Assembly: GCA_051006995.1 (NCBI GenBank)
Contig: JBPCSQ010000031.1
Coordinates: 91,936-155,935, forward strand
Direction of reading: 5' to 3'
From: JAIQGF01 sp051006995
GTDB taxonomy: Bacteria > Acidobacteriota > Terriglobia > Terriglobales > Acidobacteriaceae
Length of the DNA: 64,000 bases
Shown here: piece after piece, positions 32,781-42,209 of the stretch
How the letters are laid out: each line of letters starts with the position of its first letter
Position numbering within the stretch: position 1 is the stretch's first letter
Notes under the pieces: model-generated
Databases searched by the model: none
What the model saw: the letters and a program-made list of their open reading frames with translations, nothing else
What the model was told of the DNA's origin: nothing
Made by a program: the position numbers and the translations under genes

Positions 32781-34572
32781 TTGCATTCTTCATTTTCTGT
32801 TCTACGCGGGCCAGCTCCGTCTTGAGGAACGGCGTCGGGTAGCGCTGCATCTCGATCCGCATCTCGTCGCGTGCCGCCGGCAGCTTGCCCTGCTCTTCCA
32901 GGGCGATACCAAGCGCGTAGTGGTAACCCGGTTTGGCGTCGTAGACGGAAATGGCGTTGCGGAAGTTCACCTCGGACTTGGCGTACTTGCGCTGCTGAAG
33001 CTGTGCCATGCCGAGGAAGTAATACTCGTCGGGATTTCCCCGCAGCAGCGGAATGGCCGTTTCCAGATACTTTTCGGACTCGCCGTAATGTCCCAATTCG
33101 TAATACGTCAGCCCGATAGCGAAGTAGGTCGCCCAATGCGGCTTCACCCGTAGCGAGCGCTGGTACAGCGCCATCGCCTTGCCGGGATCGCCGCGCTTGT
33201 AGAACTCATTTGCCATGTGATTGATCGCGACGACGTTATTCGGCGCCACCTGCACGGAATGGGCATACAAGATCAAATCGTTGGTCCAGTAAGCATTCTG
33301 CATCACGGTACTGATCGCCATGGCGACGCCGAGCGCTAGCGTGAGCGCCATTTGCCGGACGGGCCCGCCAAAGAACACCGGGCCAATGTCGGGAATGCGC
33401 CGTATTGCCCAAGCTACCGCCAGCGTGAACCCTATCGTCGGCAGGTAAAGATAGCGGTCGTGTACCAGGTCTTCAGGAATGAAGGCATAGATGCCGAGGA
33501 TCGGCGGAATCATCAGCACCGCCATCCAGCAGGCGGCAAACGCAAGCTGGCGCGACTTTCTGGCCAGCCATACTGCCGCCGCGACGAAGGCACTCACCCC
33601 CAGCAGCGGCAGCCAGAAATTCACCAGCCCAATTCGCTGTACCAGCGGGTAGTCGTGAAATACCGACAGGTTCACCGGCCAGAACAGCTCGCGCACGTAG
33701 AACCAGAGCAGCGATGGCACCGTGAGCAGCAGCGGCAACCACGGCTTCTCTTCCGGATAACTGATCTGCCCCAGCACTAATCTTCGGACTTCCAAGTAGG
33801 CGAGCGCGGCCAGCGCGTACGGCAGATAGCGCCAGATCAGCTTGCTCCAGTTGGCGTGCTCTCCCTCGCTCTTCGGCGCCAGCAGCCAGTCGTACGCGAG
33901 CAGGATGAGCGGCAGCATCATTCCGGTTTCTTTCGACATCATTCCCAAGGCGTAGAGCACGACGGAGGCGGCCATCCACCAGCCCCGCCGTTGTTCCGCT
34001 TCGCGTGCCCGAACAAACGTGAGAAAGCTGCCGATCAGGAAAATTCCCAGCAGCGAATCCGGTACGCCGGAAATCCATGCAACAGTTTCAATGTGCGTCG
34101 GGTGCATCGCCCAGATCACGGTGCCGATACCGGCCATCACTCGATCCCGTGTCAGCCGCCGGAGCAGCACGTACACCATTCCCGTGACCAGCAGATGCAG
34201 CAGCACGGTGGTGGCGTGCCAGCCCATGGGGTGAAGTCCGAACAGCGAGTAGTTCCCCATCAGCCAGAAGATGAAAATCGGCCGATAGTAATTTCCCGGC
34301 TGTCCTATAAGTTGACTCCAGACGTGTTCGGAAAAAACGCGTTCCCCATGCGCCCAGGTATGGACGCGAGGGTTGTTCACGATCTGCGGGAAATCGTCGT
34401 AAACAAAATTCGCGCGCAGCGTGTTGACGTACGACAGAGCGGCCAGCAGCAGGGCAAGCACCACCAGCACCCTTGCCGCATCCGGGCCGCTGCCTCTCTG
34501 CGGTTTCGCTCCCGCAGCGCCCTCTGCATTAAGTTTTTGCTCGACGGATGCGCCAGTTGCCGATTCTGACAA
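32776..34572 (-). CDS. TMTC-like membrane protein with C-terminal TPRs (paralogue C)
   Basis: The 598-aa third paralogue has FVYDDFPQIVNNPRV and NYYRPIFIFWLM in the first loop, HIETVAWISGVPDSLLG, about eleven helices, and TPRs at ~445-590. TTG 34572 follows GGGAGAG; the frame stays open to 34674 but that part looks like intergenic repeat DNA. The C-terminus QKMKNAK is encoded by an intergenic-type repeat (32767-32780). It converges on pilA. As with A and B, the GT-C type fold suggests sugar transfer at the outer face of the inner membrane. Confidence 0.86.
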   Translation of the reverse strand: MSESATGASVEQKLNAEGAAGAKPQRGSGPDAARVLVVLALLLAALSYVNTLRANFVYDDFPQIVNNPRVHTWAHGERVFSEHVWSQLIGQPGNYYRPIFIFWLMGNYSLFGLHPMGWHATTVLLHLLVTGMVYVLLRRLTRDRVMAGIGTVIWAMHPTHIETVAWISGVPDSLLGIFLIGSFLTFVRAREAEQRRGWWMAASVVLYALGMMSKETGMMLPLILLAYDWLLAPKSEGEHANWSKLIWRYLPYALAALAYLEVRRLVLGQISYPEEKPWLPLLLTVPSLLWFYVRELFWPVNLSVFHDYPLVQRIGLVNFWLPLLGVSAFVAAAVWLARKSRQLAFAACWMAVLMIPPILGIYAFIPEDLVHDRYLYLPTIGFTLAVAWAIRRIPDIGPVFFGGPVRQMALTLALGVAMAISTVMQNAYWTNDLILYAHSVQVAPNNVVAINHMANEFYKRGDPGKAMALYQRSLRVKPHWATYFAIGLTYYELGHYGESEKYLETAIPLLRGNPDEYYFLGMAQLQQRKYAKSEVNFRNAISVYDAKPGYHYALGIALEEQGKLPAARDEMRIEMQRYPTPFLKTELARVEQKMKNAK

Positions 34573-34748
34573 ACGACTCTCCCGGGAATCGCGGATCTTT
34601 CTGGAGGTGTTCCCGTATCTTACCCTGAAAGTGTGGCTCGGGTCTGCGACCCGGGAAGTTCGACTATCGCGCAACGCACCTGCCCCCAGTCAGCTCGCTG
34701 CGGATTCCTGCGGTTTGCGCTTGCCCATATAATTAGGCGGTTCCAACC

Positions 34749-35687
34749 ATGGCCGCCATCGAAACCTTCGCGCTGGAAAAGACTTATCTGGCCGGCTTCT
34801 GGCGCAAGCGCCCCAAGGTCGCGCTCAAGCCGCTAACGTTGTCCGTCCCGGAAGGCGAAGTGTTCGGTTATTTGGGTCCCAACGGCGCCGGCAAGACCAC
34901 CACGTTGAAGCTGCTGATGGGGCTCTCGTTCCCTACCCGCGGTTCAGCGAAAATTCTGGGTGAGGACTGGCAGGAGCCGCGGGTCAAATCGCAAATCGGC
35001 TTTCTCCCCGAGCAGCCGTATTTTTACGATTACCTTACTGCCAACGAACTGCTGGATTACTACGCCCAACTCTCGGGCGTGGCCGCGCGCGACCGCCGCC
35101 GGCGCATTGGCGAAGTGCTGGCGCGCGTCGGGCTGAGCGACGCCGGCCGCATCCAGCTGCGCAAATTCTCCAAGGGCATGCTGCAACGCGTCGGTATCGC
35201 GCAAGCCATCATTCACGATCCCAAGCTGGTCTTCCTCGACGAGCCCATGTCGGGCCTGGATCCGATCGGCAGGCGGGAGGTGCGCGACCTCATCCAATGG
35301 TTGAAGGATGACGGGAAAACCGTTTTCTTCTCGACTCATATCCTTTCCGACGCGGAGGCGCTGTGCGACCGCGTCGCCGTGCTCAATCACGGCGAGTTGC
35401 GCGGCGTCGGGGTGGTACAGGACCTGCTCGCCCGCTTCAGCGGCAAGGTCGAGATTATCTGGGACGGCGCGGCGGCCCTTGGTCCGGTTGTCGCTCTCGG
35501 CGCAGAATGCCATGCCAGCGGCGATACGATTCGCGGCGTGCTGCCTCAGGACAAGCTCGACCCCGCCATTGATGCCATCCGCCGCTCCCGCGGCAAGCTG
35601 ATTTCCGTCACGCCGGTGCGAGCTTCGCTGGAAGACTACTTCCTCGAGCAACTGAACGCGCCCTCCGCGATGGAGGTGGCACGATGA
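34749..35687 (+). CDS. ABC transporter ATP-binding protein
   Basis: The 312-aa ATPase of an ABC-2-type exporter has Walker A GPNGAGKTT, Q-loop FLPEQPYFYDYLT, signature FSKGMLQRVGIAQA (FSKGM replaces LSGGQ, as usual in this subfamily), Walker B LVFLDEP and H-loop STHIL. The ~80-residue C-terminal extension is typical of DrrA/CcmA-like exporters. The stop overlaps the permease start (ATGA at 35684), so the two are coupled. The substrate is unknown. Confidence 0.94.
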   Translation: MAAIETFALEKTYLAGFWRKRPKVALKPLTLSVPEGEVFGYLGPNGAGKTTTLKLLMGLSFPTRGSAKILGEDWQEPRVKSQIGFLPEQPYFYDYLTANELLDYYAQLSGVAARDRRRRIGEVLARVGLSDAGRIQLRKFSKGMLQRVGIAQAIIHDPKLVFLDEPMSGLDPIGRREVRDLIQWLKDDGKTVFFSTHILSDAEALCDRVAVLNHGELRGVGVVQDLLARFSGKVEIIWDGAAALGPVVALGAECHASGDTIRGVLPQDKLDPAIDAIRRSRGKLISVTPVRASLEDYFLEQLNAPSAMEVAR

Positions 35688-36460
35688 TCCATCGCGTCTC
35701 CGCCATCTCTTTCAATACGTTTCGCGAGGCGGTGCGCGACCGCGTTCTTTACAACCTGATCTTCTTTGCCCTGCTGATGGTCGGTGCGGCGCTGCTATTC
35801 GGACAAATCTCCATCGGCATCGAGCGCATTGTGCTGGTGAACCTCGGGCTGACCGCAGTCTCGATTTTCGGCATCGTCATTGCCATTTTCATCGGCATCG
35901 GACTGGTTTCGAAGGAAATCGACAAGCGAACGCTCTACACGGTGCTGTCGCGGCCGGTGCGACGCTGGGAATTCATTCTAGGAAAATTCCTCGGCCTGGT
36001 CGGCACGCTGGTGGTCAATACGGTCTTCATGGCCATCGGCTTCTTTCTAGGCCTACTGTACCTGGTGCACCGTTTCCAGCACGCCGACGGATGGCTGCTG
36101 GTAGCGCTTTACTTCATCGTGCTGCAGTTCGTCGTCGTGACCGCCATCGTGCTGCTGTTCTCGTCGTTCTCTTCTCCCCTGCTGTCGGCCGTATTCGCCT
36201 TCGCGTTGTACATCATCGGAACATTCGCCGAAGACCTGCGCGCATTCGCCGCCATGGCGCACGGCCCGGCGCGCTGGGTGGCCGGCGGGGCTGCTTACCT
36301 GGTACCGAATTTCGCCGCGCTCAACATCATTTCTTCGGTAGCGCACGACCAGCCCGTCGCCGGCGTCCTGATCGCCTACAACACGGCCTACGCGCTGCTC
36401 TACGCTGCCGCCGCCATTTCCGCCGCAGCGCTGATTTTCGAGCACAGGAATTTGAAATGA
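35684..36460 (+). CDS. ABC-2 type transporter permease
   Basis: The 258-aa inner-membrane protein has six predicted helices, starting with the amphipathic FNTFREAVRDRVLYNLIFFA and with GLVSKEIDKRTLYTVLSRPV, typical of the ABC-2 permeases paired with such ATPases. It overlaps its ATPase upstream and the TPR gene downstream (ATGA at 36457). It exports an unknown substrate. Confidence 0.92.
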   Translation: MIHRVSAISFNTFREAVRDRVLYNLIFFALLMVGAALLFGQISIGIERIVLVNLGLTAVSIFGIVIAIFIGIGLVSKEIDKRTLYTVLSRPVRRWEFILGKFLGLVGTLVVNTVFMAIGFFLGLLYLVHRFQHADGWLLVALYFIVLQFVVVTAIVLLFSSFSSPLLSAVFAFALYIIGTFAEDLRAFAAMAHGPARWVAGGAAYLVPNFAALNIISSVAHDQPVAGVLIAYNTAYALLYAAAAISAAALIFEHRNLK

Positions 36461-37422
36461 TTTGGCGCTCGGAATTGAGAACACGGACCTCAATGAAGCA
36501 TCGCACTCAAATCACGTTCGTCTTCAGCATCGCTCTGGTGCTCTGCCTTGCGGGCGCCATTCTCCTGCTTCGCCGCGTTGACCAACTCCGCTCGGGCGCA
36601 ACCCTGGAAGAAGTGCTCTACATTCCCTCACCCAAGGCCCTGAAGCGCATGAGCCTCGGCTACGACGGCCTTATGGCCGACATTTACTGGACGCGTGCCG
36701 TGCAGTACTTCGGCAGCAAGCACGCTGCCCAGTCGAAACAATACAAGCTGCTTGCGCCGCTGCTCGATATCACCACCGAACTCGATCCGCATCTTATCGT
36801 TGCCTACCAGTTCGGCTCCACGTTCCTGGCGCAAAAGCCTCCTGAGGGCGCAGGCATGCCCGACAAGGCGGTCGATTTGGTCGAGCGCGGTATTCGCAGC
36901 AATCCCGATAACTGGCACCTGTATTACGAACTCGGCTTTCTGGAGTACATGGAGCTGCACAACCCGCGCGCCGCCGCGCAAGCCTTTGAGCGCGGCTCGC
37001 GCGTGCCCCACGCTCACCCGTTTCTAAAGATCATCGCTGCCGCCATGGCGCAGCATGCCGGCGAAGCGGACATGGCTCGCATGCTGTGGAACACCACCTA
37101 CCAGACCAACGAGGACAAGCAGATTCGCGCCAATGCCCTCAAGCACCTGCGCGCTTTGGACGTGGATGACGTCATCACCGCGCTGGAGAGTGCCATCGCC
37201 CGCTACAAGAGTGACACGCACCGCGATCCGTCAACCTGGTCGGAGTTGGTCGAACGCGGTTATCTGCGACGCATTCCGGTGGATCCGGTGGGGCACACGT
37301 ACAAACTTATGCCGGGCGGACGTGTGGAAGTCGAAGACCCCGACTCACTGCCCTTCATCAATAAGGGTCTGCCGCCGGGCAAAGAACCGTCGCTGATTCA
37401 GTTCGAGAAGTCGAAGTCCTAG
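36457..37422 (+). CDS. Membrane-anchored TPR-like protein, third gene of the ABC operon
   Basis: The 321-aa protein has one N-terminal membrane helix (ITFVFSIALVLCLAGAILLL) and a helical-repeat region (DLVERGIRSNPDNWHLYYEL, RAAAQAFERGSRVPHAHPFL). The C-terminal part, ELVERGYLRRIPVDPVGHTY, resembles the end of pseudopilin-like or GspG-type domains. AGGAA before ATG 36457 and the ATGA overlap with the permease set the start. It is likely a partner of the exporter or of the pilus (inference). Confidence 0.82.
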   Translation: MIWRSELRTRTSMKHRTQITFVFSIALVLCLAGAILLLRRVDQLRSGATLEEVLYIPSPKALKRMSLGYDGLMADIYWTRAVQYFGSKHAAQSKQYKLLAPLLDITTELDPHLIVAYQFGSTFLAQKPPEGAGMPDKAVDLVERGIRSNPDNWHLYYELGFLEYMELHNPRAAAQAFERGSRVPHAHPFLKIIAAAMAQHAGEADMARMLWNTTYQTNEDKQIRANALKHLRALDVDDVITALESAIARYKSDTHRDPSTWSELVERGYLRRIPVDPVGHTYKLMPGGRVEVEDPDSLPFINKGLPPGKEPSLIQFEKSKS

Positions 37423-37481
37423 CCATTCGCTCTTGGCCGTTACCCATTGGCAAATCCTGTTGCGAGTATCATCGAATCAGC

Positions 37482-38129
37482 ATGCGCTTTGTGTTCGGCT
37501 TCTTCCTACTACTGTCGATCTCCGCACCTGCCCAGGACCTGCACAAGCTCGCCGGGTCCGTGGACCACCGCTATAACAACCTTCGTTCTCTGGAAACCGA
37601 ATTCACCGAGACCTACCGCGGACCCGGCGTGGTGCGCACCGAGTCCGGAACCCTCTGGCTGAAGCGGCCTGGCAAGATGCGTTGGGACTATCGGCAGCCG
37701 CGCCCCAAGCTCTTCCTCAGCGATGGCCGCTCCGCCTGGTTCTACGTTCCGGGCGAGCAACAGGCGCGCAAGGCGCCCATCAAGAAGCTCGAGGACTTCC
37801 GTTCGCCGATCCGCTACCTGCTAGGCAAAACCAAGCTGGAAAAGGAATTCGGCAAACTCGTCTTGGCCCCTGATATGAAGCCGCTCGATGCCGGCGACGT
37901 CGTCCTCCGTGGCGTTCCCAAAGGCATGGAGGACCGCGTCACCCAGGTGCTGCTGGAGATCACGCCTGATTCGCACATCCGCCGCATCCTGATCGAAGAA
38001 GCCGACGGTTCCACCACAGACTTCCAATTCACCGCCCAGAAGCAGGACGTGGACATCTCCGACGCGCGCTTCAAGTTCACTCCACCGCCGGGCGTGGAGA
38101 CCGTCGAAGCGACCGAGCTCGCGCAGTAG
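37482..38129 (+). CDS. lolA: Outer-membrane lipoprotein carrier protein LolA
   Basis: This periplasmic chaperone carries lipoproteins from LolCDE to the outer membrane. The 215-aa precursor has a signal MRFVFGFFLLLSISAPAQ. The half-barrel signatures are FTETYRGPGVVRTESGTLWLKRPGKMRWDY-like (F..TY, G.L...RPG..RW.Y), KLFLSDGRSAWFYVPGEQQA, and the late DFQFTAQKQDVDISDARFKF and PPPGVE. LolCDE and LolB are not in the window. It lies just before the pilC operon. Confidence 0.93.
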   Translation: MRFVFGFFLLLSISAPAQDLHKLAGSVDHRYNNLRSLETEFTETYRGPGVVRTESGTLWLKRPGKMRWDYRQPRPKLFLSDGRSAWFYVPGEQQARKAPIKKLEDFRSPIRYLLGKTKLEKEFGKLVLAPDMKPLDAGDVVLRGVPKGMEDRVTQVLLEITPDSHIRRILIEEADGSTTDFQFTAQKQDVDISDARFKFTPPPGVETVEATELAQ

Positions 38130-38234
38130 GTCGCGGGAGTCACTCCGGGCCACTAGCCACTGCTTTCCAGAGTTCCGGTGTTAAACTGATTAACATCCCG
38201 TTCCGCCCCGAGCAGTACAATACAACTCTTTGTA

Positions 38235-39449
38235 ATGGCTGAATTTGTCATCAAGATGGCCGACGAGCGCGGCCACGTTCTCCAGCAGATCGAAAGCGGA
38301 ACCTCGCCCACCGAGGTCCGCGACCGCTTCGCCCAGCAGGGTTACTTTGTGTACTGGGTGCGCTCTCGCGGGCTTACTTCCGGGGGCTTCCGCCTTCCAC
38401 GGAGCCAGAAGATCGGGATGGACGTCTTCGTCGTGTTCAATCAGCAGTTTGTCACGCTGATTCGCGCCGGACTGCCCATTCTGACCGCGCTCGATTTGCT
38501 CATCCGGCGCCAGCGCAACGCCTACTTCCGCACCCTGCTGGAGAACGTGCGCGACCGCGTCAAGAGCGGCGAACTGCTCTCCGACGCCTTTGCTGCCCAG
38601 GGCGCCTTCCCGCGCATTTACACCACTACGCTGCTGGCGGGAGAGAAGAGCGGAAATTTGGAAGAGGTGCTGAACCGCTACATCGCGTTTCAGCGGCTCT
38701 CGCTGGCGTTTCGCAAGAAGCTGCTGGCCTCGCTGATCTATCCCACGCTGCTGGCAATCCTGGTCATCGTGATGCTCACCTTCCTGGTGACCTACGTGAT
38801 CCCTCAATTCAACACCTTGTACGCCGCGATTGGACGTCCCGAGGCGATTCCGCCGATCACCCGCTTCATGCTCGACATCGGCGTCGGCGTGCGCCATTAC
38901 GCGCTAGCGATTGTTGCCGCGCTGCTGCTGGCGATTGTCTTGATCTGGCGCTGGAGGAGTTCCGAGGCCGGCGGAATTTACCTGGAGCGGCTGCGCCTCC
39001 GTCTGCCCCTGCTCGGCGAAATCTGGCTGAAGTATCAGGTGGCGGTGTTCGCCCGCATGTTGTCAACCTTGTTGGCGGGCGGCCTGCCGCTGGTGCCCGC
39101 ACTGGAGACCGCCGGCTCTTCCATGCAAAGCAAGCTGGTTGGCGCCAGCATTAACACCGCCGCCGCGCGCGTCCGCGAAGGCGCCTCGCTTTCCAAAAGC
39201 ATGGAAGAATCGGGCAACATGCCCGATCTGGCGGTAGAGATGATCGAGGTCGGCGAATCCACCGGTGCGCTGCCGGCCATGCTGACGTCGGTCGCCGAAT
39301 TCTATGAGGAAGACGTGCAGACCGCGCTCACGGCCGCCATGTCGCTGATCGAGCCGGCGATCCTGATCGTGATGGGCGTGATTGTCGCCTTTGTGCTGAT
39401 TTCCCTCTATCTGCCCATCTTTACCCTGAGCAGCGGAGGAATCCGGTGA
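38235..39449 (+). CDS. pilC: Type IV pilus inner-membrane platform protein
   Basis: The 404-aa GspF/PilC protein has two GspF domains (roughly 65-190 and 270-395) and three membrane helices. GEKSGNLEEVLNRY and the second copy, VGESTGALPAMLTSV, are the family's duplicated motifs. It anchors the PilB and PilT motors. It is the first gene of the pil operon. Confidence 0.95.
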   Translation: MAEFVIKMADERGHVLQQIESGTSPTEVRDRFAQQGYFVYWVRSRGLTSGGFRLPRSQKIGMDVFVVFNQQFVTLIRAGLPILTALDLLIRRQRNAYFRTLLENVRDRVKSGELLSDAFAAQGAFPRIYTTTLLAGEKSGNLEEVLNRYIAFQRLSLAFRKKLLASLIYPTLLAILVIVMLTFLVTYVIPQFNTLYAAIGRPEAIPPITRFMLDIGVGVRHYALAIVAALLLAIVLIWRWRSSEAGGIYLERLRLRLPLLGEIWLKYQVAVFARMLSTLLAGGLPLVPALETAGSSMQSKLVGASINTAAARVREGASLSKSMEESGNMPDLAVEMIEVGESTGALPAMLTSVAEFYEEDVQTALTAAMSLIEPAILIVMGVIVAFVLISLYLPIFTLSSGGIR

Positions 39450-39566
39450 CGCAAGTTCCGCCCGCTGCCGCGTTCTCTCGGACAGACGAATGCTGTATCT
39501 CTCGGAACTCGGTACTTGGTACTCGGTACTTTCTGGCAACTGGCAACTGGAAAATGGCAACTCGCA

Positions 39567-41219
39567 ATGGCTACTGACAAAAAATCGATTTTCATCAATA
39601 GCGCCGGCCTGACCGGCACTCCCGCGGAAGAGGAAGCTCGCGCCCGCGATCTGGCGCGGCGCTACCGAGTCGAGTTCCTCGATCTGCGCAACTACCACAT
39701 CCAGCATGATCTGTTTCGCAAAATCAATGCGGAATACATGTTTCGCTACAACTTCGTGCCGCTGGAAGAGCTGCCCGACGGCTCGCTGGTGATCGCCATC
39801 GCCGATCCCAGCCAGCTGATGATGATTGACGAGATCGGCTTCATGCTGCGCCGCCGCATCCGTACCAAGGTGGCGACGCTCTCGCAGATCAGCGACATCC
39901 TGAAGAAGACGGAGCAGTCGCAGCGCGTGCTGGAAGAAGCCAGCGAAGGCTTCACCCTCGATGTCGTTTCCGACGAGGCCGAGACCGACGAAAACATTTC
40001 GATCGAGCGCCTGACCGCCGAACGCGACATGAGCCCGATCATCAAACTGGTGGATACCACCATCTTCACCGCGCTCCAGCGCCGGGCCAGCGACATTCAC
40101 ATCGAAACCCGCGACGATTCCGTCATGATCAAGTACCGTATTGACGGCGTCCTCCAGCCCGCCATGTCGCCCATCGGCAAGGAGCACCACTCCACCATCC
40201 TGTCGCGTATCAAAGTGATGAGTGAACTCGACATCTCCGAGCGTCGTGTGCCGCAGGACGGCCGTTTCCGCGTGCGCTACAACAACCGCGCCATCGATTT
40301 CCGCGTCTCCATCATGCCCTCCATTCACGGCGAAGACGCCGTGCTGCGCGTGCTCGACAAAGAGTCAATGAGCGAGAAGTTCCACAAGCTCAACCTCGAT
40401 GTGGTCGGCTTCGACGAAGACACTCTACGGCGATTTCGCCGCTACATCAGCGAGCCCTACGGCATGGTGCTCGTCACCGGGCCGACGGGCAGCGGCAAGA
40501 CGACCTCGCTTTACGCCGCGCTTAACGAAATCAAGACTGACGAGGACAAGATCATCACCATCGAAGACCCGGTCGAGTACCAAATTCGCGGCGTCACACA
40601 GATTCCGGTGAACGAGAAGAAGGGTCTGACATTCGCTCGCGGCCTGCGCTCCATCTTGCGCCACGATCCCGACAAAATCATGGTCGGCGAAATCCGCGAC
40701 ACTGAAACCGCGCAGATCGCCATCCAATCGGCCCTTACCGGTCACCTGGTATTCACCACCGTGCACGCCAATAACGTGGTGGACGTAATCGGGCGATTCC
40801 TCAACATGGGCGTCGAGGCGTACAACTTCGTCTCCGCCCTGAATTGCATTCTGGCCCAGCGCCTGGTGCGCGTCATCTGCGACTCATGCAAGAAGCAGGT
40901 CAGCTATCCCCCCGACGTGCTCGAAGCCGGCGGTCTGGATCCCAAAACATGGGGTAGTGTGCCGTTCTACGAAGGCGAAGGCTGTATCGAGTGTGCCGGG
41001 ACCGGCCACCGCGGACGTACCGCCATCACCGAACTGATGGAATTGAGCGACCTGATCCGCGAGCTCATTCTGGCCAAGAAACCGACGTCGGAAATCCGCA
41101 AAGCGGCCCACGAGCACGGAATGCATTTCCTACGCGAATCGGCCCTTGGTAAAGTAAGGGCCGGCATCACCACACTGAAGGAGATCAACAAGGTCACGTT
41201 TATCGAGACCACCAGGTAG
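39567..41219 (+). CDS. pilB: Type IV pilus assembly ATPase (GspE/PilB)
   Basis: The 550-aa hexameric ATPase drives pilus extension. It has an N-terminal GspE-N domain (to ~150), Walker A VTGPTGSGKTTS, Asp box TIEDPVEY, Walker B ILRHDPDKIMVGEIRD and HANNVVDVIGR. A tetracysteine zinc site follows (CDSCKK and GCIECAGTG). ATG 39567 is chosen: the frame is open upstream to 39516, but that part is a repeat-rich leader (GGCAACTGGCAACTGG). Confidence 0.96.
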   Translation: MATDKKSIFINSAGLTGTPAEEEARARDLARRYRVEFLDLRNYHIQHDLFRKINAEYMFRYNFVPLEELPDGSLVIAIADPSQLMMIDEIGFMLRRRIRTKVATLSQISDILKKTEQSQRVLEEASEGFTLDVVSDEAETDENISIERLTAERDMSPIIKLVDTTIFTALQRRASDIHIETRDDSVMIKYRIDGVLQPAMSPIGKEHHSTILSRIKVMSELDISERRVPQDGRFRVRYNNRAIDFRVSIMPSIHGEDAVLRVLDKESMSEKFHKLNLDVVGFDEDTLRRFRRYISEPYGMVLVTGPTGSGKTTSLYAALNEIKTDEDKIITIEDPVEYQIRGVTQIPVNEKKGLTFARGLRSILRHDPDKIMVGEIRDTETAQIAIQSALTGHLVFTTVHANNVVDVIGRFLNMGVEAYNFVSALNCILAQRLVRVICDSCKKQVSYPPDVLEAGGLDPKTWGSVPFYEGEGCIECAGTGHRGRTAITELMELSDLIRELILAKKPTSEIRKAAHEHGMHFLRESALGKVRAGITTLKEINKVTFIETTR

Positions 41220-41232
41220 GGCACTACGTTTT

Positions 41233-41273
41233 GTCATTCCGAGCTGGCTTCAGCCGCGAGGAATCTGCTTTTG
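41233..41273. repeat. GTCATTCCGAG...CGAGGAATCTGC repeat, copy 2
   Basis: The copy lies between pilB and pilM. It starts GTCATTCCGAGC and ends CGAGGAATCTGCTTTTGC with a longer, diverged loop. Confidence 0.65.
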
Positions 41274-41290
41274 CTAAAGGCTAAGAGCTA

Positions 41291-42172
41291 ATGGCTTCTG
41301 CCGACAAACCCCGGGTCGCTTGCGAGATTTCACCTGAGCGCGTCATTGCTGCTCGTGTCGCGGACAGCGGCAGCGCTCTCGATGTCTTTGCCGCCCGCAC
41401 TGTTCCCGCCGGCGCCCTGCTTCCAACGCTCGGAACCGGGAGTGTGGTCAATGCGGGCGCGCTTCGCGATAGCGTCTCGGACGCGCTCGCCACGGTCGGC
41501 GCCCGCTCTCGCGAGATCATCGCACTCGTCCCCGACGTGGCCGTGCGTATCGTTCTCCTCGATTTCGAGGAACTTCCGGACCGTCGCGATGACGCTGACG
41601 CCGTCGTCCGCTTCCGCCTCAAAAAGTCGTTGCCTTTCGACGCCGATCACGCTTCCCTCTCCTACGACGTGCACCGCGGCAATGGCGCAGTTAAGGTCGT
41701 GGCCGCCGTCTCGCCTCCCGGCGTGGTCGAGGAATACGAAAGCGTGATCCGCGACGCCGGCTACAGCCCCGGCGTGGTGTTGCCCTCCATGCTGGCCGCG
41801 CTCGGCGGCGTAGAAGCCGCCCAGCCCACGCTGGTCGTCAAAATTGATACCGGGAGCACAAGCGTCGCCATCGTGAAGAATAATGACCTGCTGCTCTACC
41901 GCACTTTGGAGAGCACCCGGACCGGCCTTCCCGAAGCCGCCTCGCTGGCCGACGAAATTTATCCTTCGCTGGTATTCTTTCAGGACCATTACGGCATGAA
42001 GGTCGAGCGCATTCTCCTGGCCGGGGTGGCCTCGGCGCGAGACCTTGGTGCAGCACTGGAGACGCACACAGGTGCCAAGGTCGAAGACCTGGTTTCGTCA
42101 GCCCAGGCCGGCCAATCCGGCAATCTGCCATCGTCGTTGCTCGCCGGAGTGCTGGGAGCCCTCATTGGATAA
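41291..42172 (+). CDS. pilM: Type IV pilus assembly protein PilM
   Basis: The 293-aa actin-like (FtsA-fold) cytosolic protein binds the N-terminal tail of PilN. It has ALVPDVAVRIVLLDFEELP, AVVRFRLKKSLPFDADHASL and the nucleotide loop VVKIDTGSTSVAI. There is no Shine-Dalgarno; the ATG follows GGCTAAGAGCTA, an intergenic repeat. Confidence 0.92.
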   Translation: MASADKPRVACEISPERVIAARVADSGSALDVFAARTVPAGALLPTLGTGSVVNAGALRDSVSDALATVGARSREIIALVPDVAVRIVLLDFEELPDRRDDADAVVRFRLKKSLPFDADHASLSYDVHRGNGAVKVVAAVSPPGVVEEYESVIRDAGYSPGVVLPSMLAALGGVEAAQPTLVVKIDTGSTSVAIVKNNDLLLYRTLESTRTGLPEAASLADEIYPSLVFFQDHYGMKVERILLAGVASARDLGAALETHTGAKVEDLVSSAQAGQSGNLPSSLLAGVLGALIG

Positions 42173-42209
42173 TGTTTAGCTAAGAGCTAGAGGCTAAGAG
42201 CTAAAGAGC

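Noticed and set aside
36091..36456. Upstream extension of the TPR gene at 36457 inside the permease
   Set aside because: The permease is well supported, and ATG 36457 overlaps its stop with a good ribosome site.
39063..40328. 421-codon open frame on the minus strand opposite pilC/pilB
   Set aside because: It spans two real pil genes and the gap between them, with antisense-type composition.
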